This document shows positions 34,023 to 45,515 of a stretch of 64,000 nt of DNA, piece by piece. The notes under the pieces are model-generated. The model searched no databases, was not told where the DNA came from, and worked only from the letters and a program-made list of their open reading frames with translations. The DNA is from Clavulina sp. PMI_390. Taxonomy: Eukaryota; Basidiomycota; Agaricomycetes; Cantharellales; Hydnaceae. A program made the position numbers and the translations under genes. The stretch covers positions 27,377 through 91,376 of the forward strand of contig WIDE01000096.1 in NCBI GenBank assembly GCA_015039315.1. Direction: 5' to 3'. Numbering within the stretch: position 1 is the first letter of the stretch; the number at the start of each line of letters is the position of its first letter.

Positions 34023-35720
34023 ATGTCTGAGCTTAACCCTTCGTGGGCCTCGTACCTGCACTCACAAAAAGAGCTGATAGCTTCTTTCTCGCGTCAGCTG
34101 AACTCGTTCCCATCCATTCTGACACTCCCACCCCAAAACCGTGGTCTCCATCGCCAGAGTATTATTCGGAGCGTCAGAAATCTTGCTCGGACGCGTATTC
34201 TGCTACAAGAAGCTATTTCAAGCCTCAAAGAGTTTGAAACAGAAGTGGTTCGATGTGCTGCGGAAGCTAATGCGGCGCTCACTCCGTTTTCTGCTTTGCC
34301 CCCAGAGGTGCTTCTCTCGATCATCAAGCTAGTTGTTGGACACCCAAGCAACAGTCGTGGCATCATGACCGTATCACATGTCTCCAAGATGTGGCGAGAC
34401 CTGGTACTGGACACATCAGAGTTGTTCACCCACGCTGATTGGAACCGATGGCATTGGGAACTGATCCGCGTGTGGAATACCCGGGCCAAGCAACAGCCAC
34501 TATCTATCACCCTCTTAAACGATACGTTCAATTTTCTCTATGGAAAGGGTACTACTCAAATCCCGAGAGCCTCGTCACATATCAAGCCCTCCAACAAGAA
34601 TTCCACGCTGCTCTGACAAAGTGTTCCTCACTCTCGCTCACATTCCAAAATGTATGGAATGCTGAGGATTCCCCTGATCATCCTGTGCAGATGATTGCCA
34701 CAAAATGCACAAACCTTCTTCACCTCTCAATAACTTGCCCACAGCAAATGGTCGACATGAACCTTGATTACTTTCAAACGCTCAAGACCCTTCGGGTTGA
34801 CGGCATTCTACCCACTTTTTCGGCTGATCGGCAAATCTCCACAATACACTGCGACATACTTGGAGCAGAGGCATCTATCCGCGAATATCGCTTTCTCTCT
34901 CAGCTTGTGTCATTATCACTTTACTCCCTCCAAGGTGATAATTTTAGCATGCTCGAGGATGAAGTGGCAGAAATAGCCTCTTTGAGATACTTGGAGATTC
35001 GGCCGTACAGGCGAAGCGAGCAAATCGAGCTAATTCTATTATTCGATTACCTCAAGGTTCCCAATGTCGAACACTTTACCCTCAACGCAATTACTTTGTC
35101 TGAAGACGGCGACGAAGACGAGGTTTTTTGGCCCGCAATCGTGAGACCAAATTCTGCTACGATCCTGATAGCGTTTTGAGATATTAACCTCCGTATAGGC
35201 ACATGCAATGCCCCGCCTCACTTCAATCACTCTGAAGCGAGACCGAGTTGGGTACTGGCCACTCGGCATACCTCTTGAAGGTTTGCATAACCGAAATAAT
35301 GGCTCACTCTTCAAGCATCTTTGGGAGTTCCGCATTCTGGGGCGGGATGTTGAGCATCTACTTCAGCCGATCTTGGACCTCATTGTCTCCAGGACCCCAC
35401 CAATCACGCACCTTACCCTTCCGCCTCGTTCCGAATTTGAAGGGGCTGGGGTCACCCTGTGGGACTCAATGCATGATTTGATAAGCAATTTCACCGTGAG
35501 CTTGGTATTTGAACTCTTGCCGTCCGAAATCTAATAGGCGCTTCATTAGGTGGAGGATATTGGGCAGGTGTGCCCTCTACATGGAAGCGGACTACAAACA
35601 CTACCGCCACCGTTGTCAATTTTTGGTGACTCTGATGACTCAGACTATGACGATCATAGCGATGAGGACGATGAAGACGACGGGGAGAACAATAGTGACA
35701 CTCATCATAGTGACGATTAG
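34023..35720 (+). CDS. F-box-like protein, copy 1, with a 1-nt frameshift
   Basis: Exons 34023-35140, 35199-35495 and 35550-35720 match those of copy 2 at 36015 in phase and in length (297 nt for exon 2). Features in order: an N-terminal helical region, the F-box-like motif ALPPEVLLSIIKLVVGHP..SHVSKMWRDLVLDTSELF (about residues 90-137), a leucine-rich-repeat-like body (SLSLTF, HLSITCP, LKTLRVDG, RYLEIRPY), then the exon 2 block ITLKRDRVGYWPLGIP. The tail is acidic (DSDDSDYDDHSDEDDEDD). Near 34547-34549 the frame breaks: LLNDTFNFLYGKG is followed one frame away by YYSNPESLVTYQAL, aligning perfectly with SKGRDLSPSSLVAFQAL of copy 2. One base (probably a G of a G run) is missing, by error or mutation. 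F-box proteins supply substrates to SCF ubiquitin ligases. Confidence 0.7.
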
Positions 35721-36014
35721 ATTCTACTGTAGCCGCCAAGCTGGCGCACAACACGAGATAGCCATGATTCATTCCACAACCTTAATGGATACAAAGCATT
35801 GCGAAGATCACAGTTTATAGCAACACGATGTTGCGATACTCTGTAATAGTCCCATTAGTGAAGGTTGTTGTGCGCTCTGGGGCGGGAAGAACAGGCAGCT
35901 GAAGAGCAGCTTCAAGTTGTGGTCGTCGAGGGTGCAAATAAGGAACGATTTGGACAAACACAATCTGTTGGCGGATCGACATTCAATCTTTTTCTCCATC
36001 ACACACTATTCTTG

Positions 36015-37811
36015 ATGTCTGATCTCGACCCTGCATGGATATCTTACAAAGCGTCCCAAAGAGAACTTATAACATCATTCTCAACCTACTTAGATTCGTT
36101 CCCCTCCATTTTAACCTTGCCACCCCAACTCCGACCTCCGCTTCGCCAAAATGTCCTCCAAAGCGTAGGGAACCTTGATCGATCTCATATATTACTTCAA
36201 GACGCCATCAAAAAACTACAAGATTTCGATCAAGAGATACTCCGGTGCGCCGCTGAGGCTAAAGCAGCGCTGACTCCCATGAGTGCTTTACCCCCAGAAG
36301 TACTCCTCCCCATCATCGAGCTTGCCGTGGGGCATCCAAGCAACACGCGTGGTGTCCTGAGACTATCTCATGTGTCCAAGATGTGGCGGGACTTGATGCT
36401 AGACACGTCAGAGCTATTCATCCATGCTGATTGGAACCGATGGCATTGGGAGCTCATCCGCGCTTGGAATGCACGAGCTAAACAGCAAAATATCTCCATC
36501 AGCCTGCTCAATGACACGTTCCATCTCCTGTTTAGTAAAGGGCGTGATCTGAGCCCCTCGAGCCTTGTTGCATTCCAAGCTCTCGAGCAACAGTTCCATA
36601 CTGCTTTGGGGACATGCTCCTCACTCTCGCTCTTATTCGAGAACATCTGGGATGCCGAGGACCCCAATGACCACCCTGTGCAAATAATTGCCACAAAGTG
36701 CCCAAAGCTCGTCGAACTCTCCATAACCTTTCCAGATGAGATTGTAGAAATGAATATGGATCGCTTTACAACAATCAAGAGTCTTCGCGTCGATGGAATT
36801 TCACCTACCTTCACAAGTAGTCAACAGATAACTCACCTGGCGTGCGATATGCTCGGAGCACAAACATCTGTGCATGAATTTCGCTTCCTCCCCACACTAG
36901 TTTCGCTATCACTCTATTCGATTAGAGCTGATGACTTTGACGATTTTGTAGGGGAAGCTACGGAATTGGCTTCCGTGAAATACATAGAGCTCCGACCGTA
37001 TAGGGATAGCGAGCACAGCTCGCTCCCCTTTTTATTCAACTATCTCAAACTTCCCAATGCTGAATACCTTACCCTAAACGGGGTGATTTTGACGGAAGGG
37101 GAAGAAGAAGTTTTCTGGCCATCTATTGTGAGACGTAGTACTCACAATATCTCGACAAAACTTTGACATCTCCAGCTTTGTATAGGCACTCGCAATACCT
37201 CGTCTTTGCTCCATCACTTTGAAACGAGACCGAGTTGGATATTGGCCGCTCAGCATCCCTCTAGTGGGTCTTCGTAACCCCAATCAAGGCCCACTATTCA
37301 AGCATCTTTCGGAGCTTGGTCTTGTGGGTCGGGACGTTGGGCACCTCTTACAGCCGATTTTTGACCTTATCGTCGCTCGTAATCCCCCCATCACCCACCT
37401 TACCCTCCCGCCTCGGTCTGAGTTCGAGGGGGATGCGGTCGTATTGTGGGATTCGTTGCACGGTTTGATACATAACTTCACCGTAAGTCGGTCCATCCTT
37501 GCTATATGAGTCTAGCCGCCCAACTATCCTATATTCACTAGGTGGAGGATGTAGCAGAACTACATCCCCTTTACGGAGGTGGATTGCAAATATTACCGCC
37601 AGCTTTGTCCGATTTCGGTGATTCTGAAGATGACGATGAAGATGACGAAGATGAAGATGACGAAGACAACGACGACGACAACGACGACAACAACGACAAC
37701 GACGACAACAACAACAACGACGAGAATGATGATGATGAAGACGACCAGTGGGTAGATGAGGACGAGGAAGAAAACGGCGAAACTAACAATGATGGCGGTA
37801 ATGATGCTTGA
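36015..37811 (+). CDS. F-box-like protein, copy 2, with acidic repeat tail
   Basis: Three exons, 36015-37127, 37186-37482 and 37542-37811, give 559 residues, all in phase. The start MSDLDPAWISYKASQ parallels MSELNPSWASYLHSQ of copy 1. The F-box-like motif ALPPEVLLPIIELAVGHPSNTRG..SHVSKMWRDLMLDTSELF spans residues 91-137. A body with leucine-rich-repeat character follows, then ITLKRDRVGYWPLSIP, THLTLPPRSEFEG and VEDVAELHPL. The last 75 residues are almost pure Asp/Glu/Asn, coded by a GAC/GAT/AAC repeat. This is the intact reference for the family in the window (also at 34023, 56528, 57622 and 59631). Likely a substrate receptor of an SCF-type E3 ligase, although the match to the F-box consensus is loose; the target is unknown. 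Confidence 0.82.
37618..37790 (+). repeat. GAC/GAT/AAC codon repeat (acidic tail)
   Basis: A purine-rich trinucleotide tract with long D/E/N runs codes the C-terminal tail of F-box-like copy 2. Copy 1 has only a short version, so the tract has expanded (or shrunk) since the duplication. Confidence 0.85.
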
Positions 37812-38015
37812 TATTTGAGGTGCATAATTGCAGTCATCCTATTTACCTTCCCCCAGCGTAAACAAATGAATAAAATGCGAGCGCTTGCGACAAAATATAT
37901 GGTACCAGATTAAAGGCCAAGCAGCATCCAAAAAGTGACCATATCAGTGGTGCGCGCAAACTGGGATGAGTGGGAATGGCGATTAGGATGCACTGAGCCA
38001 AGGAGGGCATAAAGT

Positions 38016-39800
38016 TCAGTGTGGACCAAATGTGGATAATGGGTCGAACGATAGGATCTTGACCACCTGCATATCTTGTTTTGCGCCTGTGTCGCGAGTA
38101 TTCGCAAGGGCTGTCCCCGACACGACGCAGAGAGGTGCAGCAAGCCACTCATCTGAGAAGAATTCTTCATAACTTCGATCCTCGGGCCTCTGAAGCGCGC
38201 CGCCGTCATCAAATCGGTAGAATAGAGCATTAGACAGCACTGTTGGATCGGAGGAGGGCTGATACTTAAGAAGCACAATTCCATCTCCTTCCAGCATCAC
38301 CATGCTGTCGAATTCATAGGGATCACCAGGAAATGAGGCTGTTGGATGATCTGCCCAGGAGGGTTTTGGCGGATTTGCATCTGTTGGGCAGAAGGAGATA
38401 AGATGGAATAGAAGGCCTTCTCCACGACGCCAACGAGTTGAGCGTAGTACGGCCATTCCAGAACGTCTTGACGAGGGCCTCCATTTATCAAGGACGTGAA
38501 GGGTCGAAGTTCGAAGGCCTTCAATACCGTCCTGGAATGGGTAGGATATCTTTGCAGGAGGGCGAATACGCTCGAGGGATTGTGAGCTTCCTACAGGATG
38601 CAGTTGAGGAATTTTGAGAACAAGGATTTCCCTCATTTCGTGAGGTAGGATGAATATGTAGGGTGGAATGGTAGCGATCACAAAACCTGCTCCATTTGCC
38701 TATAGGGAGGAGCAATTAGATATATATTAGATGAATTGAGGCAAAGAAAAGCCATACCCATTCATGACGCTCATCATCAATTATACCCATGCAATTCTGC
38801 TTCCAATCCCAAATAATGACGGAATCCATAGTGTCAATGATCAGATAATCATCCTCAAGGTGCCACTCCGAGAGAGAGTGATGCAACATTTGTAGGTTGT
38901 CAGCTGGCGACTGGGCAACGACTTTCAAGGAAGGCGAGGCGCCATCCGAGCCCCAGCCCAAGCATAGAACTTCATACGATGTTGTATATTCACTGAAACA
39001 ATACAGACAATTATCAGTGGTAGACGCAAGGAATTGAAGTGCTAATCTTACCCTGCCCACTGACTCAAGCCGCATGCGATCATTACTGATTCAGAGTCGC
39101 AAGGTTGCGCTTGCATCCAGTTGTGGGTCGTTCTTGGCCTAAACCCATCCCAAACGAATGTCGTAACAGGCTGAAGCGGTGTCTCATCCGAATGGAGCTT
39201 CGAAAGGTCCCAACAGCCAATATAGGTTGACCTATTATCGTGGTCTAAGGCTCCAGATATTATCCATCTTCCCCCAGGAAGGAGGGTGGCAGTTAAATAC
39301 TCTAATTCGGGCGGTCGTCCAGTCTCGCTCGATGTTGGAGTAGGCAATAATGTTCCGTAGTCAAGCATGCATTTCGTCATCATTGCATGGACTGGCTGCT
39401 CTAAGTAATGCAGTGCGTCGATAAGGCGCGCTGGGCGAGTCGAGAAAGCTTTCAGGTCGCTGGTGGAGGCATTATCGAATGAGTGAGGGGCGGTGCAGTG
39501 CTCATCAGCAACGCGCTGTAAAGCGTGACGCCAGGTGGGGTAGTCATCCCATATAGCAGCTCGGAAAGCTTTGCAAGTCTGATGAAGGTAGTCAAACATG
39601 CTATTAGCTTAATTTCTGATTCTGCTTCTCAGCATCATCAGGGGCCGTCGCAAAGCACGACGTACGCAACTGAGTTGTAGAATGGACCGGGGATCTAACC
39701 AGGAGACGATAGAGAACAGGACATCTAAGTTGATATCTTGGAACCAAAGAGGGCCCGAGGAACTCTGAGGTTGTACCACAGCTGCCAGGCTCTGGTCCAT
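38016..39800 (-). CDS. F-box protein with large C-terminal domain, second family
   Basis: Four exons, 39800-39666, 39578-39052, 38992-38758 and 38699-38016, give 526 residues. The F-box is N-terminal and clear (INLDVLFSIVSWLDPRSILQLSCTCKAFR, about residues 23-51). It is followed by a region with ELEYLTATLLPGGRWIISG and TYIGCWDLSKL, which looks like beta-propeller blades (a WD-like sensor phrase), then IIDTMDSVIIWDWKQN and ANGAGFVIATIPPYIFILPHEMREILVLKIP. This layout, F-box plus a propeller-like domain, is common in Agaricomycetes. The start ATG at 39800 lies inside a longer open frame and is chosen because it directly precedes the F-box. A close paralogue, cut by the window end, lies at 63291-63989. 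Probable SCF adaptor, target unknown. Confidence 0.78.
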
Positions 39801-41450
39801 TTCTTCGAGGTTCAACTTGAACGGGCAGATCACGTGAGGGTACACTGCCTCGATCGGACGCTGAGATGATATTGCAAACATTATCAACCGGTCGCTTCTG
39901 TAGAAATAAGACGAGTAATGAGTCGTAGTCTACTCCCATGATATATAAAAATGATTTGGGATGAGGCATGATCATGAGGGGCCGCCCAAAAGGCAATCTG
40001 CAGTTTAGGCGGCACCCAAAGCACAGAATCGATGAGAGCAATGGTTTGGCCGAAGAAATAGTAGGTCTGGAGGTCATTGATACCTTTTCAAACTGATACC
40101 GCTTGGCCGAAACATCGGCTCTCTTCCGAAATCAGCCGTCCTGGTAATGAACCGCGCTCATTCCCCCGTTAGTGGTCGCGTAACCATCACTAGTCGGCAC
40201 GTCCATACAGATCCGGGAGAACTTTCGATTTAGTCTAGCTTATGAAGGTAGGTAGCGCGATTGCGTGCATTGCAGAGCCAGTAGAGCATGCTGGAAGCTG
40301 GTTAACTGTGAGCTCGTTCGTCACGACTCCGTGCGGCTGGCTGGAATTTGTGCCGCCTGAATTGAGAATCTGACCACACACCGGAGCCGAAGCCGGAAGG
40401 CAGTACGGCGCAATCAGCATTGCTGATTACCTGGCGTATGCAGGAAGCTAACTAGCGGTCTTTCGTCTCAGGTTGGGTTGGCAGAACGGCCCTAGAAGAT
40501 GGTCTGGCGGGGTGGCTTGGTGCCACCGTAGCTGACAGTCAACACGGAATGGGTTTGAACCCCAAACATCGGCCTCGGGACTCTCAGCCATGCAAAAAAG
40601 TCAGCACGTCAGAGATGAAGTGAAAATGATGGGTCGCTAGGCTCGGATCAGCCAGCTCTAAACTTCAGCGACTGGAAACATAGTAGAAGATGCTGTGCTA
40701 TATGTGATATTTTCGAAAGGACAAAGAGCGGATGGCGGGGACCCGATGTTGTCTGCTTATTCGCAATGATTCACCTAGAAGCCCTTGTTCATGATTCTGG
40801 AAAATATGAAGCATCTCGGCATCAACTTAATTCGCGATTCTCTCCGACCCCGCCTTATTGCTCGGGTGATGGGGCGAGACGGAGACTGCGGTCACGACTC
40901 TTCGTAGTGATAATCCCGCACGTGTGGAGTAAAATTGGAGCCCGGTGCATTGCATTGACGAGGGTTGACGACATTGATATCATACTATCATAACTCTCGG
41001 CTTATGGACCAGACCAAGGGCCTCCTAGATCGACCTGTTGCGCAGTCTAAAATTGCTGAAACTAGTTTTACAATTACGCCTCCGGGTTGAGATGAGTTGT
41101 GGCTCAGCGGGCGCTTTTGATCAATATATCAACAACAATCAACAGCAACCAAGACCACACCACAACCACCTCCCCCGGAATCTGTCGTCGCATGAACTAT
41201 TGAAATAAAGTATTGGTGCTGATGCTAATAAGCTGGTCGCAGAGCAATCATCGCTTCGTCCAAAAATGAGAGTGACCCGTTACTCCACCGGCAGAGACTC
41301 CGATGAGTCAACAAATTGGTTCACCAGCAGTTCTCGAAGCTTGAAAATAGCATTGGAATATAAGTATCTGGAGGGAATCTCCACTCGTCTTGCAAGAGAT
41401 CCAGCAAGCTCGCCTCGTCCTCCAGCCGCTTCCATACACCCCGCCCAGCT
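39801..41450. other. Intergenic region between divergent genes
   Basis: About 1.65 kb between the F-box protein start and the first Spherulin-4 gene. At 41280-41325 is a block (ACCGGCAGAGACTCC, then GTCAACAAATTGG) that recurs upstream of all three Spherulin-4 genes. The rest shows no supported gene. A tRNA-like pair of boxes near 40505 and 40552 was examined and rejected. Confidence 0.5.
41280..41325 (+). promoter_or_regulatory. Conserved upstream block of Spherulin-4 copy 1
   Basis: CCGGCAGAGACTCC, then GTCAACAAATTGG, lies about 130-170 bases before the start codon. Equivalent blocks occur before copy 2 (44218-44265) and copy 3 (46459-46505). The end reads CCAATTTG on the other strand, a possible CCAAT box. 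Confidence 0.5.
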
Positions 41451-42619
41451 ATGGTTTCATCCAAACTGCCCTCAGTTGCCGCCGCATTATCCTTAGCTGC
41501 CAGCACATTGGCCACCTCTATTGTTTATCCACTTTACTACTACCCAGATGATGGCTGCTCTGCTTGGTCTGGGTTTTTGCCAGCGTGAGTCATGACTCCT
41601 TAGCCGCACGTTTGACCTCCACCGTCACAAGTCTGATGTCTGCGACGCTGCATACCTAGTATCACCGCCTACCCTCAAGTCACCTTCTATTTCATCGTAA
41701 ACCCTGACTCTGGTCCTGGTACGATCTCTACGGACGATTCAACCTACACTGGCTGTATCGCGAAACTCCGCCCCAGTGGGAGCACCAACACTGTGCTCCT
41801 TGGCTACGTCGACACGGCATATGGATCCAAGTCGACCAGTGCTGTCGCCACTGAAGTCTCGTGAGTCTTTTTTACTGCTTCAACCAACGGCGATCTGACC
41901 ATCCAATCCCTAGTACTTATGCCAACTGGCCCTCATCTTATCACATGGACGGCATCTTCTTTGATGATGTGGAAGCCACCTCTGCATTGCAGTCATATTA
42001 CTCTACCATTACCGCAAATGCAAAGACCCACAGCGTCTTGAAATATGTGAGTGTGACTCATTCCTCGCGCCACCGATATGCGGCGTGATTCACTACAGCA
42101 TGGGTGGCTCACTCCAAACTACCTTCTACTCCCTTTATTCCTGGAATTCTTCCCCCTTACCGGCGTTTCTTCCGATGACATAGGTTACCTTGAACCCCGG
42201 CACGACTCCTCTCTCATCGTATTACTCCTTCGCCGACTTCATCATGAGCGCCGAGACGTACTACTCTGGGTTCAGGTAAGTCCGCCTGCTTCGGTTCCAT
42301 CCTTCAGCCACGACCTCTCGCACTATCGTGCTCGCGATCCTTCTTGCGTGTCCTCCCCCTTAATTTAAATAATCACTTACACAATTTCTCTTCCGTGCAC
42401 AGCGTCTCCTCTCTCACTATCTCGTCCTCGTCTCCTGCTGATCAGCAGTTCGTCATCCTCCACGATGGTCCGACTGACCCTCCCGCCGCAATGATCAACT
42501 CTCTCGCCACCGCCGGCATCAAGGCGATCTACATTACTGATAAGCCTGCGTCCAACCCCTACGCCGCCACGATGGATAACTACAACACCTTTGTTGCAGA
42601 TGTCGCCGCCACCGTCTAA
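41451..42619 (+). CDS. Secreted Spherulin-4 family protein, copy 1 (GH135-like)
   Basis: Five exons, 41451-41584, 41660-41860, 41914-42046, 42184-42275 and 42403-42619, give 258 residues. An N-terminal signal peptide (MVSSKLPSVAAALSLAASTLAT) is followed by the Spherulin-4 domain: IVYPLYYYPDDGCSAW, FYFIVNPDSGPG, NTVLLGYVDTAYG, YHMDGIFFDDV (acidic cluster Asp124, Asp129, Asp130) and a C-terminal KAIYITDKPASNPY. The family folds as a (beta/alpha)8 barrel; the fungal member Sph3, founder of GH135, cleaves galactosaminogalactan in the cell wall matrix. In slime moulds related proteins appear in spherule formation. It has two relatives immediately downstream with identical exon lengths. Secreted and probably active on a cell-surface polysaccharide; the substrate here is inference. 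Confidence 0.88.
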
Positions 42620-44408
42620 ATTCGCGTACTGTACCTGACACTTAATAATAAGTATATATTGATTCTACCGATCACAGCCAACCCTTTTGTAAAAATTGTC
42701 GTGCGATTCCAAAGTTGCGGCACGGAAGTGTTGATGGGGAAGGAAGACTACAGCACACTCATTGAGATCTCGGGGTAATCGTATGAGATTACATGTTCTC
42801 AAACTCTTAGCCAAGGACGATGATGCTGCGGCCAGTCGCGGCTTGAGGGTTTGACGTAAACTAAGGGAGAATGTTACTAACTGCGGCATCTACTGAACAA
42901 TCTGATCGAAATGTATGACCTGGGGTGACCCATGGTCTGCCCATTAACAGTGACGATCTCTATATGAGATTGTCATTTTGAGCGGAAGCTCAAACCTTCT
43001 CAATCTTCCGTCTGTAATGTGGTTCAGAGAGTTCCAAGGAATGACGAGAGTGAGGGGATGTTTTGAGCATCGACCTTGTCAGCAATTCAGGGTATTGGGT
43101 CAGATGATTAGGTGGAGCCCGCTCCGAGGGCAAGCTCAGCTGAAGCGAGAATTTGGGACATTGAAAACTAGGCGTTCGAGCAGGTATTCCGACATTGGGG
43201 CTGAACGGAAGTTTCCTTGATAGATGAAGCTGGACAGGCAAAGGAAGTATCATTGGGAAGCTTCCTGGAATCCGTACAGCTCTGTTATCGCCGGAGAAAA
43301 GCCTGGTCTCTCAGAGCTACTGCTCCCAGTCTCACATACTTCCGGACCGGGAATAATCATGCTGGTAAATTGTACCCATAGGAAAGTTTAGAGTTACCCA
43401 AGTCGGTGGTGGCTGGGCCATGGCATCCCAGCGACTTACTGAGACGAGACTGATAATGGAGATTGAATGGGAGCGCAATCTGCCATGAACAGGCTCGAAG
43501 AACGCAGCTAGCATAGTTTCTGGACACAATATTCACGAATGACTATCTATATCGGTTGCTTAGGTCTGGCATTGGATCAAGCACGAGAGGGTTGATCCTT
43601 GATGTTACGTTATGACTACCATGGATGATGGAGGGTGGAAACCGGGTGGCTTTGTTTTGCCGACGGACGATCTCTGAGCTGTCAGTTCTCCTTTTGTTTT
43701 TGGCTTCGAGATCGCTTCCGCGTCATGCTTGAATTGATTCTGTCGAGTATTAAACACCTCGGCGGCGTCATGGGTGTCACTTTGACTCGCGATTTTCCCC
43801 GCCGCCGCTATATCGCTCGCACGACCACGCAACCGGGGAGTTTGGCCACTCCCCTGCGGATAATGTGGCAACTGTGGAACCAGAAACATAATCCTTTCCA
43901 CTGGTTGTGAGAGGCTTCATCGTTGGTGACGTTGATGCGCCATTACACGCCACACAAGCGCGCCTTGGAGCCTAGTTTCCTCATCTACCATGAGAATCAT
44001 TAAAGCGTTCTTCGAATTGAGGCTGAAGGCAGTGATGTTCTGTTCTGTTCTGTTCTGTTTGGTTTCATGTCATTGAGGAATGGACGAATGTGTCAACAAA
44101 CTTCAACAGCGATCCCACTGTACATGTGTCTTTGTTCTGCTACCTATCCAGTGCCCAACGCAATCTCCCATGAGAGCGGCTTTGGGAAAACTAATTACTA
44201 GTGGAGATTATGAGCTACCCGCGACTTCACCAGCAGAGGCTCTGATTGCGCAACGGACCTATTCAGAGACCCATGCATCCGCTAGCACAAGGGCTTGTCC
44301 CTACGCCTGAAGCTACATGAGACACGCGTATATATCAAGGGAAGGACTCACCGGCTAAGCACCTCCCACCCCCCAAGACCCCTTCTTCTCTTCATCGTCT
44401 GCGTAACA
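42620..44408. other. Intergenic region between Spherulin-4 copies 1 and 2
   Basis: About 1.8 kb without a supported gene. The part 43620-43910 resembles 46010-46160 upstream of copy 3 (GACTCGCGA-TTTTCCCCGCCGCCGC-TATATCGCTCGC against GATTCGCGGTCTTCCCC-ACACCGCGATATAGCTCGC), so upstream DNA was copied with the genes. It also contains the TGTTC repeat at 44036-44060 and the conserved block at 44218-44265. Confidence 0.55.
44036..44060 (+). repeat. (TGTTC)n simple repeat
   Basis: Four perfect TGTTC units and a fifth ending in T, a short pentanucleotide microsatellite in intergenic DNA. Confidence 0.8.
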
Positions 44409-45515
44409 ATGCTTTCCTCTAAACTGTGCTCACTCTCTGCTACGTTGGCTTTGGCTGGCAGCGCGTTAGCCACCTCTATCGTCTATCCTTTGTACTCCTA
44501 TCCTGATGACGGCTGCTCAGCATGGACGGGTATTCTACCTTCGTCCGTAACTGCTGCTTGGTTTTGTTGTTAGCCGCACCTCTCACTCGTACTTCAACAT
44601 GATCTAGGATTACGGCCTACCCCCAGATCACCTTCTACTTCATTGTGAACCCGGACTCTGGTCCCGGGACAGTGGCTCAAGATGATTCTACCTATACTGG
44701 GTGCATCACGAAGCTACGCCCCAGCGGAAGCACTAACACTGTGCTTCTGGGCTATGTCGATACCGCATATGGATCGAAGTCAAGCAGTGATGTGGCCACT
44801 GAAGTCACGTAAGTCATCAGATCAGAAACGCCTCATCGAAACAATGTCAGTCTCACCATTGCATCACTCCAGCACTTATGCCAATTGGCCGTCGTCCTAC
44901 CATATGGATGGCATCTTCTTTGATGATGTTGAGGCTAACTCTTCTTGGCAATCATACTATACCACCATTACCGCCAATGTAAAGACGCACAGCGGCTTCA
45001 AATATGTGAGTTAAACTAATCCTAGTATCCCGCGCAGTAGCCTCTACTTGCTAGGCTGCTTTCGCCTTGAATGTGCTCTTGCCAACTCCCATCTTACGTT
45101 AGGTGGCCCTGAATCCTGGCACCACGCCTCTCGCTTCGTATTACACCTTCGCAGACTATATTATGAGTGTCGAGACCGCTTATTCTAGCTTCAAGTACGT
45201 ATAATATCTCCCTTGCCATCACCACACCTTACTCCATCTATTAACCATGCGTGCCCCTTCCTTCTTTCCTTCGGCCCACTAACGTGAATTTACTGTAGAG
45301 CGTCCTCTCTCAGCATCTCATCTTCATCCCCCGCCAATAAGCAATGGGTCATCCTCTATGCTGGCCCGACTCAGCCCTCCACATCTACGATTACGACCCT
45401 CGCATCAGATGGTATTGGGGCAATCTACCTCACCGATAAGCCTGCGTCTAATCCATATGATGCTATCATGGATAACTGGAGTACCTTCGTTTCTGATGTC
45501 GCGGCGACCAACTAA
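44409..45515 (+). CDS. Secreted Spherulin-4 family protein, copy 2 (GH135-like)
   Basis: Five exons, 44409-44542, 44608-44808, 44873-45005, 45103-45194 and 45299-45515; the lengths 134, 201, 133, 92 and 217 are exactly those of copies 1 and 3, giving 258 residues. A signal peptide (MLSSKLCSLSATLALAGSALAT) and the same domain landmarks are present: YPDDGCSAW, YFIVNPDSGPG, YHMDGIFFDDV and YLTDKPASNPYDAIMDNW. The first donor is GTCCGT rather than GTGAGT as in the other copies; phase requires it. Alone it would be hard to find because its last exon contains no long open frame beginning with ATG. Function as for copy 1: probable secreted polysaccharide hydrolase. Confidence 0.86.

Noticed and set aside
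40498..40572. tRNA-like boxes (TGGCGGGGTGG and GGTTTGAACCC, 47 bases apart) suggesting a tRNA or SINE head
   Set aside because: The T arm would pair in four of five positions, but the flanking 7-mers do not form an acceptor stem and no anticodon arm is clear. No second copy is seen in the window.
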